This document shows positions 15,690 through 21,197 of a DNA stretch of 64,000 nt, in pieces. Origin of the DNA: a virus; the IMG/VR virus record IMGVR_UViG_3300005518_000017, positions 1-64,000 of that record. One strand, written 5' to 3'. The translations under genes were made by a program, and so were the position numbers. The notes beneath the pieces were generated by a model. That model was not told where the DNA came from. It saw only the letters and a program-made list of their open reading frames with translations, and searched no databases. Numbering within the stretch: position 1 is the stretch's first letter; every line of letters begins with the position of its first letter.

Positions 15690-15854
15690 TGTAGTTGGCT
15701 GAGCGCGCGCTTTGTGACAACTGATGTTAACGCGAGTGCGCGCTCTGTGACACTGGGATGCGCGCTCTGTGACACTGGAGTGACACTGGAGTGACACTGG
15801 AGTGACACTCAGTAATAATTTGTAGTTGACAGAGCGCGCGCTTTGTGACACTGA
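15690..15854. promoter_or_regulatory. operator/iteron array upstream of the ribbon-helix-helix gene
   Basis: Four copies of GCGCGCT(C/T)TGTGACA at about 15701, 15737, 15758 and 15832. The outer two belong to near-identical 35-bp units (TGTAGTTG-x-GAGCGCGCGC...). Between them an 11-bp unit GTGACACTGGA repeats about four times from 15769. A TTGACA at 15826-15831 and an extended -10-like TGATACTGT at 15852-15860 lie across the last copy, so repressor binding would overlap the promoter. Confidence 0.65.
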
Positions 15855-15862
15855 TACTGTAT

Positions 15863-16315
15863 ATGAGAAAAACCAAAATGCAAAATATCAGCCTAACCCC
15901 CGAAATTACTGCCCGGCTAATCGCCGCAATGGCTACCGGGCGCTGGGTCTCGAAGTCAGAATTCTTCCGGTATGCCATTGAGTTGGCGTTCGAGCGGCAT
16001 AACATCCGGGCGACACCCCTACCGGGAAAACCTGCTCCGGCTCCCGTCCGTCCAGTAGTGACTTCCGCCCCTCCCGTTGTTCCACTCAAAAAATCGAAGG
16101 CCGAGCAGATCGCAGATTCTCTGCGGGATACCGGCCCGTGGACCGAGGCAGAGAAGGCTGAGGTTTTTCGTTCCATGCCAACTGTGACGGAATCTGATCC
16201 CAAATTTGAAGAGTATTGCCTCTGGGCGAGAAATATTGCCTCTGGGCGAGAAATATTGCCTCTGGGCGAGAAAATTATGAAAAATAATTGTTGCGTCCCG
16301 CCGTCGTTGTGCTAG
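15863..16315 (+). CDS. ribbon-helix-helix DNA-binding protein
   Basis: 150 residues from the ATG at 15863; an ATG at 15878 is an alternative if transcripts start at the -10-like box just upstream. The first 40 residues (NISLTPEITARLIAAMATGR, then VSKSEFFRYAIELAFE) fit an Arc/CopG-type ribbon-helix-helix domain. A Pro-rich linker and a helical segment follow. The last 30 residues come from three 20-bp repeats read in three different frames. It directly follows an array of repeated operator-like sites, so it probably binds them and represses its own rightward operon. Confidence 0.7.
   Translation: MRKTKMQNISLTPEITARLIAAMATGRWVSKSEFFRYAIELAFERHNIRATPLPGKPAPAPVRPVVTSAPPVVPLKKSKAEQIADSLRDTGPWTEAEKAEVFRSMPTVTESDPKFEEYCLWARNIASGREILPLGEKIMKNNCCVPPSLC
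16214..16273. repeat. three tandem 20-bp repeats inside a coding region
   Basis: TATTGCCTCTGGGCGAGAAA occurs at 16214, 16234 and 16254. As 20 is not a multiple of three, the copies encode different peptides (YCLWARN, IASGREI, LPLGEKI). The array shifts the C-terminal frame of the ribbon-helix-helix gene and probably arose by slippage. Confidence 0.95.
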
Positions 16316-16348
16316 AGTGGCGTGACTGGGGAGAGACCCCGATCAAAT

Positions 16349-16567
16349 ATGAAAAAAAAAGCTAAAATCAAAGTTGAAAAGAAATACCGGATGAAGAATT
16401 GCATCAATGCGACTGGCACGTGTGGTCTTCCCGAATGGTGCGCGGGTCGTCTATGTGTGATAGATCATTTATCAGTTGCCCATTGGCCAAGGGTTCGTTT
16501 TTTGAGATGGCCTAAAGATTCTGCGCCCAACTGGTATGTTAAAGCCGAATACCTCACTCCGGTATGA
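16349..16567 (+). CDS. small basic, cysteine-containing protein
   Basis: 72 residues from the ATG at 16349. The N-terminus is a Lys-rich stretch (MKKKAKIKVEKKYRMKNC). The rest has four cysteines (C18, C25, C31, C36 approximately) and many Trp/Pro, suggesting a small metal-stabilised fold. A GGGG-AGAGA-CCCC hairpin sits just before the start and may affect translation. Function unknown. Confidence 0.55.
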   Translation: MKKKAKIKVEKKYRMKNCINATGTCGLPEWCAGRLCVIDHLSVAHWPRVRFLRWPKDSAPNWYVKAEYLTPV

Positions 16568-16713
16568 AAAAAATTATTGCACGCAGTATCATCATTGGGG
16601 TCTTTACCGGAGTGGCCACCTTTTTTGCGGTTAACAACATCGCCGCAAGTCTGCTGCTTGTCGCCGGGATAGCGGTCATTTTAACGTTGGCGTGGGCAAT
16701 TGGAGAAGCATGA
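16564..16713 (+). CDS. 49-residue two-helix membrane protein
   Basis: ATG at 16564, TGA at 16711..16713. It starts MKKIIARSIIIGVFTGVATF and has two hydrophobic spans (about 7-22 and 26-46) with a short turn, like a membrane hairpin. It overlaps the previous gene by 4 bases and the next by ATGA, supporting reality and coupling. Small early membrane proteins of phages often affect envelope or exclusion, but nothing specific can be said. Confidence 0.6.
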   Translation: MKKIIARSIIIGVFTGVATFFAVNNIAASLLLVAGIAVILTLAWAIGEA

Positions 16714-16913
16714 ACTTTCTCACCGAATCGCCCAACTGGCGGACCGCGATGCGCGAACGGATCGCTTTCAAGCAATTTGTTACGGGGGAGAAACCATTTG
16801 TTCAATCCACCTGCCATCCGGTATTCGGGCTTCAACATCGTGCTCGATCTCTCTTCTATAAGCCCGGACAGATAGTAAGCAAATGTCCAGCCAATTATTT
16901 TCCAGTAAACTAA
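16710..16913 (+). CDS. small unknown protein
   Basis: 67 residues, start fixed by the ATGA overlap at 16710. Basic, with two cysteines and several aromatic residues (FKQFVTGEKPFVQSTCHPVF). No recognised domain. Confidence 0.55.
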   Translation: MNFLTESPNWRTAMRERIAFKQFVTGEKPFVQSTCHPVFGLQHRARSLFYKPGQIVSKCPANYFPVN

Positions 16914-16920
16914 ATGAATT

Positions 16921-17232
16921 ATGTGGACCCAACGAGAAGCAATTGACCTGTGCATCGCTGTAGAAGCCGCCGCCCCGAAGGCCGGGTGCCATGTGGCTCT
17001 GACCGGCGGCTGTTTATACAAAACCACTTCAGAACCGCGCAAAGATTGCGATTTACTTTTCTACCGGATTCGGCAGAAGCCGAAGATCGATATAGGCCGC
17101 CTTTTTTCGCTCCTCGAAGAACTAGGTTTCAAAAAGATCACCGGGCAGGGATGGCTTTACAAGGCCCGGTATAACGACAAACCGCTCGATCTATTCTTTC
17201 CTGAAAATGAAGATGGAGACTACAATCCATGA
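16921..17232 (+). CDS. nucleotidyltransferase-fold protein (pol-beta-like)
   Basis: 103 residues. VALTGGCLYKTTSEPRKDCD has the Gly-Gly (29-30) and the Asp pair D42/D44, and KPLDLFF supplies a third acidic residue (D90). This is the minimal nucleotidyltransferase fold of small MNT/AntE-type enzymes. It lacks an HEPN partner next to it. It could modify a host tRNA or protein by adding nucleotides. The neighbour at 17229 overlaps by ATGA. Confidence 0.6.
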   Translation: MWTQREAIDLCIAVEAAAPKAGCHVALTGGCLYKTTSEPRKDCDLLFYRIRQKPKIDIGRLFSLLEELGFKKITGQGWLYKARYNDKPLDLFFPENEDGDYNP

Positions 17233-17633
17233 ACTGGCCGAAACCTAAAAATATGAAAGAGATACACATTAAGCGGTTGCTCAAACTAGCTAAACATCTG
17301 CGCAGTGACAAACGCGCGCATAGACGTTTCGATATTCATACTTACAACGCAGGGGTGTGGTTAGGCCCCGATCAATGCGGCACCGTTGGTTGCGCGATTG
17401 GAGAAACGCCCGCAGTGTGGCCCAGCTTGTTCCGATGGGGGTTTGGCGCGGTCTATTCCCGTCGCAACTCTACCGGGTGTACTCAAGGCGACCATCAGCG
17501 ATTTTTTGGGTTAACCTCATTGCAATATATACATTTGTTTTTGCCAGCCGGATATGGTTGGGTGGATGTTTCGGCCTTAGTTGTCGCCGAGCGGATTGAG
17601 CATTTTTGTTCGGGTCGCCATGAAATTCCTTAA
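17229..17633 (+). CDS. paralogue 1 of an unknown CGTxGCAxGExP family
   Basis: 134 residues. IKRLLKLAKHLRSDKRAHRR, then DQCGTVGCAIGETPAVWP, then RFFGLTSLQYIHLFLP. The same layout occurs at 18053 and 19095. The two cysteines of CGTxGC and a conserved C-terminal helix suggest a small metal- or disulphide-stabilised fold. The family is known to me from bacteria and phages only as an uncharacterised conserved protein with a CGTAGCALGW-type core. Coupled to the upstream nucleotidyltransferase. Confidence 0.65.
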   Translation: MNWPKPKNMKEIHIKRLLKLAKHLRSDKRAHRRFDIHTYNAGVWLGPDQCGTVGCAIGETPAVWPSLFRWGFGAVYSRRNSTGCTQGDHQRFFGLTSLQYIHLFLPAGYGWVDVSALVVAERIEHFCSGRHEIP

Positions 17634-17757
17634 CCTTTTGGTAGACGCTGTGTTCGTAATTTCGCTCCTCTTATTCGCGGCTATAATCGGATTCGGGGTC
17701 GGGTCCTTTATTTCAGACGTAGTTAGATTGAGTGTTCACCTATGGTATTCCTTATGA
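17620..17757 (+). CDS. 45-residue single-pass membrane protein
   Basis: ATG at 17620, TGA at 17755..17757 overlapping the next ATG. The product starts MKFLNLLVDAVFVISLLLFA and has one long hydrophobic span (about 4-32). It overlaps the previous gene by 14 bases. Function unknown. Confidence 0.6.
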   Translation: MKFLNLLVDAVFVISLLLFAAIIGFGVGSFISDVVRLSVHLWYSL

Positions 17758-18011
17758 TCTCTGGGACACTTGCGCTTCTTTTCACCAGCCAGTTCGCCTA
17801 TGTGTTCTTACTCGGAATACAACAGGTCAATGTCCATAAGGGCTACCGGCTCCGCGCGTTCTTGAATTCTTTCGGAATTGGACTGTGCCAAATCGCCGCG
17901 CTCTGGTTTATACCGCACGCGCGGACCTTCACTGAATTCGCGGTCTTTTTGATTGCCGGGCCGGTAGGAATCGTCGCGATGATGATATTTTATCCTGTAA
18001 TCAAAAAATAA
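17754..18011 (+). CDS. three-helix membrane protein of a phage family
   Basis: 85 residues from the ATG at 17754, chosen for its ATGA overlap with the stop of the small membrane gene; an in-frame ATG at 17742 is possible. Three hydrophobic helices (SGTLALLFTSQFAYVFLLGI; FGIGLCQIAALWFI; FAVFLIAGPVGIVAMMIF). The pattern QFAYVFLLGIQQxNV...RLRAFLNSFGIG is familiar from uncharacterised small membrane proteins of siphophages. An inner-membrane location is expected. Confidence 0.65.
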   Translation: MISGTLALLFTSQFAYVFLLGIQQVNVHKGYRLRAFLNSFGIGLCQIAALWFIPHARTFTEFAVFLIAGPVGIVAMMIFYPVIKK

Positions 18012-18014
18012 TTG

Positions 18015-18043
18015 TTGACTTTGTTTTTCGAGTCTGATACAGT
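18015..18043 (+). promoter_or_regulatory. sigma70-type promoter with extended -10
   Basis: TTGACT (18015..18020), a 17-base spacer, and TACAGT (18038..18043) preceded by TGA, giving an extended -10. The ATG at 18053 starts 9 bases past the -10 end, leaving almost no leader. Confidence 0.7.
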
Positions 18044-18052
18044 ATTCATAAT

Positions 18053-18481
18053 ATGAGAAAGATTTACATCAACCGGCTTCTGAAATTGGCCAAACATTTG
18101 CGCAGTGGAAAGCTGGCGCACAAGAGATTTAATTTCACTCACTACAACAACGGCAGCTTCGATGGAAATAGCTGCGGCACCTCCGGGTGTGCCATTGGAG
18201 AAGCCCCCGTAGTGTGGCCTAAACTTTTTGAGTGGAAAAGACATCTGGTCTTCGCTAAGGAAGATTCTACCGGGTATGTCTGTGATGACTTTTGCCGGTT
18301 CTTCGGGTTGCGGTTATCCGGATATGAAAAATTATTCATCCCATATTCACTCGAATACAACAAATCAAAACTATCCACATGTGCAACGGCGGTCGATGTC
18401 GCCGAGCACATTGAAAAATTCTGCGTCGAGGCGTCGAGGCGTCGAGGCGTCAAAGGCCCGGCAGATCGAGCGGGAACGTAA
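18053..18481 (+). CDS. paralogue 2 of the CGTxGCAxGExP family
   Basis: 142 residues: INRLLKLAKHLRSGKLAHKR, NSCGTSGCAIGEAPVVWP, then STGYVCDDFCRFFGL and YEKLFIP. It has its own promoter. The C-terminal end (SRRRGVKGPADRAGT) derives from a short GTCGAGGC triplet repeat at about 18423-18450 and is not shared with the paralogues. Function unknown; see 17229. Confidence 0.65.
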   Translation: MRKIYINRLLKLAKHLRSGKLAHKRFNFTHYNNGSFDGNSCGTSGCAIGEAPVVWPKLFEWKRHLVFAKEDSTGYVCDDFCRFFGLRLSGYEKLFIPYSLEYNKSKLSTCATAVDVAEHIEKFCVEASRRRGVKGPADRAGT

Positions 18482-18517
18482 CCGGCTTTATCATGTCAGC
18501 GTAGGCACCATCGTGGT

Positions 18518-18883
18518 ATGATAAAAACTATCCTTTGTATCTGCGGCGCGTGGGTCAGTTACGACACCACGAAGACGCGAGGCCGCAAGATGTGTGATGC
18601 CTGCTTGCCGATTCAGCGCGTAAAGGATGAGCAACGACGTGCCGTTGCCCGCCGTGAGATACAGCATCGGGAACAATCCCGGCGCGCTTCGCTCCATGCC
18701 GAATTGATCACCCTCGGAGGCCCCAAGATTTTTCGGGTGATCGAAGCTGCCGCCGAGCGGACGCAAGAAGAAACTGGAAAGATTCTCAATCTGTCGGGGG
18801 AAGCAGTCCGATTGATCGAAATGGAAGCCCTGATCAAACTGTTTAAACAATACCAAAAGTTACAAAACCTTCGAGACATATGA
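18518..18883 (+). CDS. zinc-ribbon plus sigma-region-4-like HTH protein
   Basis: 121 residues. The N-terminus has CICGAW...KMCDAC, a CxC...CxxC zinc ribbon. A basic helix follows, and the C-terminal TQEETGKILNLSGEAVRLIE with MEALIKLFK closely resembles sigma70 region 4 (EEIGxxLxxTxExVRQIExxALxKL). It lacks regions 2 and 3. A small RNA-polymerase-binding or DNA-binding transcription regulator is the likely role, perhaps an anti-sigma or an appropriator that redirects host polymerase. It overlaps the next gene by ATGA. Confidence 0.65.
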   Translation: MIKTILCICGAWVSYDTTKTRGRKMCDACLPIQRVKDEQRRAVARREIQHREQSRRASLHAELITLGGPKIFRVIEAAAERTQEETGKILNLSGEAVRLIEMEALIKLFKQYQKLQNLRDI

Positions 18884-19098
18884 ACGAGAACTACGAACAA
18901 GACTATGGCATCGGCAAATTTGTGTTTGTCGCCAAAGTCCAAAATGAGCACACAAAATCGGGAACTGAAACCGTGGAATTCACTATCGAGTTGGACGCGG
19001 ATTACGACTTCTCAGTCGCGAGAGGCCGGGCGGTATTTGCAGTGCTGTTTCCCAAATTGAAAGTCGAGCAAGTGCTCCGCTGCGGGAGGATTACATGA
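18880..19098 (+). CDS. small acidic unknown protein
   Basis: 72 residues, acidic (MNENYEQDYG, then TVEFTIELDADYDFS). It is joined to both neighbours by ATGA overlaps. Beta-rich prediction by eye; no family. Confidence 0.6.
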   Translation: MNENYEQDYGIGKFVFVAKVQNEHTKSGTETVEFTIELDADYDFSVARGRAVFAVLFPKLKVEQVLRCGRIT

Positions 19099-19523
19099 AA
19101 GTCAGGACTGGACGGCTTCTTCGTTTGGCCCGGCATCTTCGCAAGGGGAAATTGGCCCACAAGATTTTTTATTTTGGGGCTTACAATATCACGGTTATTC
19201 CAAAACCGGGAACCGTTTTCCCACTGCGGGCTCACCTTGAACCCGAAACGTGCGGCACGCAAGGATGCGCGTGGGGCGAATGTCCGGTCCTTTGGCCGAA
19301 GCAACTTATGTGGGATGGTAACGCAGTTAGAATGCGGCGCGGAGCCACTGGATTCGTTATCAACGATGCCGCCAAATTTTTTGGTCTTACTTATCAGGAG
19401 GCCATTCAGATATTCGTTCCGGGAAAACTGACCGATCGCGCGACGAAGGAACAAGTTGCGCGCGAGATTGAAGACTTTTGTCGCGAAGCGCGCGACAGTA
19501 ACAAGTGGCTCCGAGAGAGTTGA
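19095..19523 (+). CDS. paralogue 3 of the CGTxGCAxGExP family
   Basis: 142 residues: TGRLLRLARHLRKGKLAHKI, ETCGTQGCAWGECPVLWP, then GATGFVINDAAKFFGLTYQE and a C-terminal helix. It has an insert of about 14 residues before the CGT motif compared with paralogues 1 and 2. The last codons overlap the -35 hexamer of the promoter that drives the protease gene. Confidence 0.65.
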   Translation: MKVRTGRLLRLARHLRKGKLAHKIFYFGAYNITVIPKPGTVFPLRAHLEPETCGTQGCAWGECPVLWPKQLMWDGNAVRMRRGATGFVINDAAKFFGLTYQEAIQIFVPGKLTDRATKEQVAREIEDFCREARDSNKWLRES

Positions 19524-19549
19524 CCCGACCGCCGGACCGGCGCACTGTT
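19520..19549 (+). promoter_or_regulatory. phage-class promoter, TTGACC-N17-CACTGTT
   Basis: TTGACC (19520..19525), 17 bases, CACTGTT (19543..19549), then 4 bases to the protease ATG at 19554. One of the clearest examples of the class. Confidence 0.65.
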
Positions 19550-19553
19550 AAAT

Positions 19554-20393
19554 ATGAAACCGTTCAAAGTCGTCGTCCAGTCTCTCGTATTGTCTTCACT
19601 ACTGCTCGGAGGGTTCGCGACCTTTCTTCAGTGCCGTAATTATATTGAATCTGTTACTGGTGCTGGCGATACGGCTAAATGCGAAACTGCGCAGCGGCAG
19701 ACTGTCCTCGTGGCGACGGTGCATGGAAGCGGCAGCGGGTTCGTGGTTCTCAGGAAAAACATCGACGGCAAAACACGCGTCTTTGTGTGGACCGCCGCCC
19801 ATGTGGTAGAGGGTGTCGATACCGCGACGGTCAGGCTAACGTTTCGCAACGAGTCGCACAAAGCCGGTCTTGCGGTTTTTAATGCGCGGGTAGTCTACCG
19901 GACCCCCGGCGTTGACGCCGCGCTGATTCAGGTGGATGCCCCGCCCAGTTTTTTTGTGAATACTGAATTTGATTTTTCGGTGCCGAGAGTCGGGACGCCA
20001 ATATATCATGTGGGGAATTTGTTCGGGGATAATTTTGACGGGAGTTTTACAACTGGAGTGCTGTCTCAGGTCGGAGTGCAGATTGCAGGATGGCCGTGGA
20101 GACTATTGGATCAAACCACTTCTCTCGCGGTTCCGGGGTCTTCCGGCGGTCCGATTTTCAACGGTAGGAACCGGAAGGTGTTGGGAATTCTAGTGGGGGG
20201 TCCCGGCGTCCCCGGAATCTCGTGCTATATCCCGGTCCGGGAATTGCAGAGTGCAGTCAACCCAGACATGGATTGGATGTTCAAAGATAAAATGTGCCCA
20301 TCGGATAGGTTGCTCGATGCCATCGTCAACACCACGAAACTTTTAAAAATCGTGACGGCGTTGACCGGAGAGACTGAATCTCGCACTAGGTAA
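19554..20393 (+). CDS. secreted trypsin-like serine protease
   Basis: 279 residues. An N-terminal hydrophobic segment (about 5-26) acts as signal peptide or anchor. The S1/HtrA catalytic triad is complete: H83 in WTAAHVV, D121 in GVDAALIQV and S197 in PGSSGGP. There is no PDZ domain. The last 45 residues are an extension with one Cys (KDKMCPSD). It probably works in the periplasm. A full trypsin-fold protease is unusual in a phage early region. Its start is served by a phage-class promoter. Confidence 0.82.
   Translation: MKPFKVVVQSLVLSSLLLGGFATFLQCRNYIESVTGAGDTAKCETAQRQTVLVATVHGSGSGFVVLRKNIDGKTRVFVWTAAHVVEGVDTATVRLTFRNESHKAGLAVFNARVVYRTPGVDAALIQVDAPPSFFVNTEFDFSVPRVGTPIYHVGNLFGDNFDGSFTTGVLSQVGVQIAGWPWRLLDQTTSLAVPGSSGGPIFNGRNRKVLGILVGGPGVPGISCYIPVRELQSAVNPDMDWMFKDKMCPSDRLLDAIVNTTKLLKIVTALTGETESRTR
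20361..20390 (+). promoter_or_regulatory. phage-class promoter, TTGACC-N17-CACTAGG
   Basis: TTGACC (20361..20366), 17 bases, CACTAGG (20384..20390); the ATG follows at 20397. It lies inside the last codons of the protease gene. Confidence 0.6.
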
Positions 20394-20396
20394 TAT

Positions 20397-20624
20397 ATGG
20401 GAAATTTCTTGTTAGCCGGAGAGCGGACAACCCTTGAATGGGTTGCAACCTATCTGGAAAAAGGCGGCAGCGATCATCCTCTTGATGAAAAAGCAGCCGA
20501 CGAGTTGTCCAAGCATTATTCAACTTTCGGTTATGACTCCGAAGTGAAGATGCGCGAAGACCTGCGCGATGCGCCGGTGACTACGCTTTTGGGTGTCATC
20601 CTGTATATGGATGACCGGACTTGA
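20397..20624 (+). CDS. small acidic protein sharing a domain with 21198..21872
   Basis: 75 residues. HPLDEKAADELSKHYSTFGY with the surrounding LEWVATYLEKGG and LRDAPVTTLLGVIL aligns with residues 1-60 of the protein at 21198 (GPLDERAATELSKLWEPLGF, LQDEPFLTVFSSLK). The shared unit is a small helical domain. It has its own phage-class promoter; the tRNA follows directly. Confidence 0.6.
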   Translation: MGNFLLAGERTTLEWVATYLEKGGSDHPLDEKAADELSKHYSTFGYDSEVKMREDLRDAPVTTLLGVILYMDDRT

Positions 20625-20629
20625 TTTTT

Positions 20630-20706
20630 TGCGGGGTGGAGCAGCCCGGTAGCTCAGCACGCTCATAACGTGAAGGTCGCAAGTTCAAATCTTGCTCCCG
20701 CAACCA
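20630..20706 (+). tRNA. tRNA-Met (CAU), initiator-like
   Basis: A 77-base cloverleaf with encoded CCA. The sequence GTGGAGCAGCCCGGTAGCTC, the anticodon loop CTCATAA and TTCAAAT follow bacterial initiator tRNA closely, including the A11:U24 pair in the D stem. Two initiator hallmarks differ: the anticodon stem lacks the three G:C pairs (it has A:U, C:G, G:C plus a G27/A43 mismatch), and 1:72 is a weak U:A pair rather than C/A unpaired. It may supply initiator tRNA during infection or be a decoy. Confidence 0.85.
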
Positions 20707-20779
20707 ATACGCGGAAAGTCCGGGTGCAAATCCCGGCTTACTTGTGGTGTAACAGTAGCACAGCCGCACAATTTAAAAA
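20707..20779 (+). other. tRNA-like fragments in reversed order
   Basis: After the CCA of the tRNA comes a perfect T-arm-like hairpin (CCGGG-TGCAAAT-CCCGG), then GTGT-AACAGTA-GCAC resembling a D arm. A CCGC after the D arm could pair with GCGG before the T arm. Thus a 3' half precedes a 5' half. No matching acceptor stem is present, so a functional permuted tRNA is doubtful; decayed tRNA genes are the safer reading. Confidence 0.4.
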
Positions 20780-21196
20780 ATGAAAGTGAAAAATATGCCC
20801 ATACCAAAGAAATGTTTCAGATTTGAGGGAACCGGTGCCACGCGCCCCGTGTTTGGAACCGATGGCGTAATCTATATTGACGATGGGGGTAACTCCAATC
20901 TTCGGTATGTCTACAACCCGAATCAAGCGTGGGTGGATTTCAACGAATTTGGCGGCAACGCGCCGTTAGGTTGGAGTGTTAGCCCGTGGGATGGCGCACC
21001 GGTCTGGACTTCTCTCGGTGGCGTGAATAGCGCGGCGCTGATCCCGAAAGATATTCTGGATAGTCCCGGACTTCAGATCAAGCATGGCGGGGCGTCTCCG
21101 CCTATTGGTCCATACCAAGGCGACGTTTCTCCGTATCGAAGCGGCTTCTGGACGGTTGATGCCGCCGGAGTCGCAAAGTGGCTTGTGGAGGTGTAA
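20780..21196 (+). CDS. unknown beta-rich protein
   Basis: 138 residues (ATG at 20780; Met6 at 20795 also possible). Gly/Pro/Trp-rich with repeated short strands (FRFEGTGATRPVFGTDGVIY; WTSLGGVNSAALIPKDI). It looks like a small structural or decoration domain rather than an enzyme. The next gene begins one base after its stop. Confidence 0.55.
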   Translation: MKVKNMPIPKKCFRFEGTGATRPVFGTDGVIYIDDGGNSNLRYVYNPNQAWVDFNEFGGNAPLGWSVSPWDGAPVWTSLGGVNSAALIPKDILDSPGLQIKHGGASPPIGPYQGDVSPYRSGFWTVDAAGVAKWLVEV

Positions 21197-21197
21197 T

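Larger units (their letters stand above)
14860..15862. other. non-coding divergence region, candidate replication origin and control region
   Basis: About 1 kb without a credible gene, between leftward and rightward early transcription. It holds, in order: three 27-bp direct repeats, a 43-bp perfect inverted repeat around an A/T-rich centre, a 35-bp copy of kinase-gene sequence, two 77-bp tandem repeats each with a 30-bp palindrome, 18-bp palindromes, a long hairpin, and a block of GCGCGCT-TGTGACA repeats just before the ribbon-helix-helix gene. Repeats of this density are typical of origins and operator arrays. Confidence 0.6.

Noticed and set aside
15501-15851. 116-residue minus-strand open frame in the divergence region
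   Set aside because: Its first third is translated from the operator repeats (repeated SVTPVSLQCH units), composition is odd and it points into the hairpin. It is a by-product of the repeats rather than a gene.
20707-20779. Functional permuted tRNA
   Set aside because: The T-arm and D-arm order fits, but no acceptor stem can be formed between the sequences flanking them. Reported only as tRNA-like fragments.
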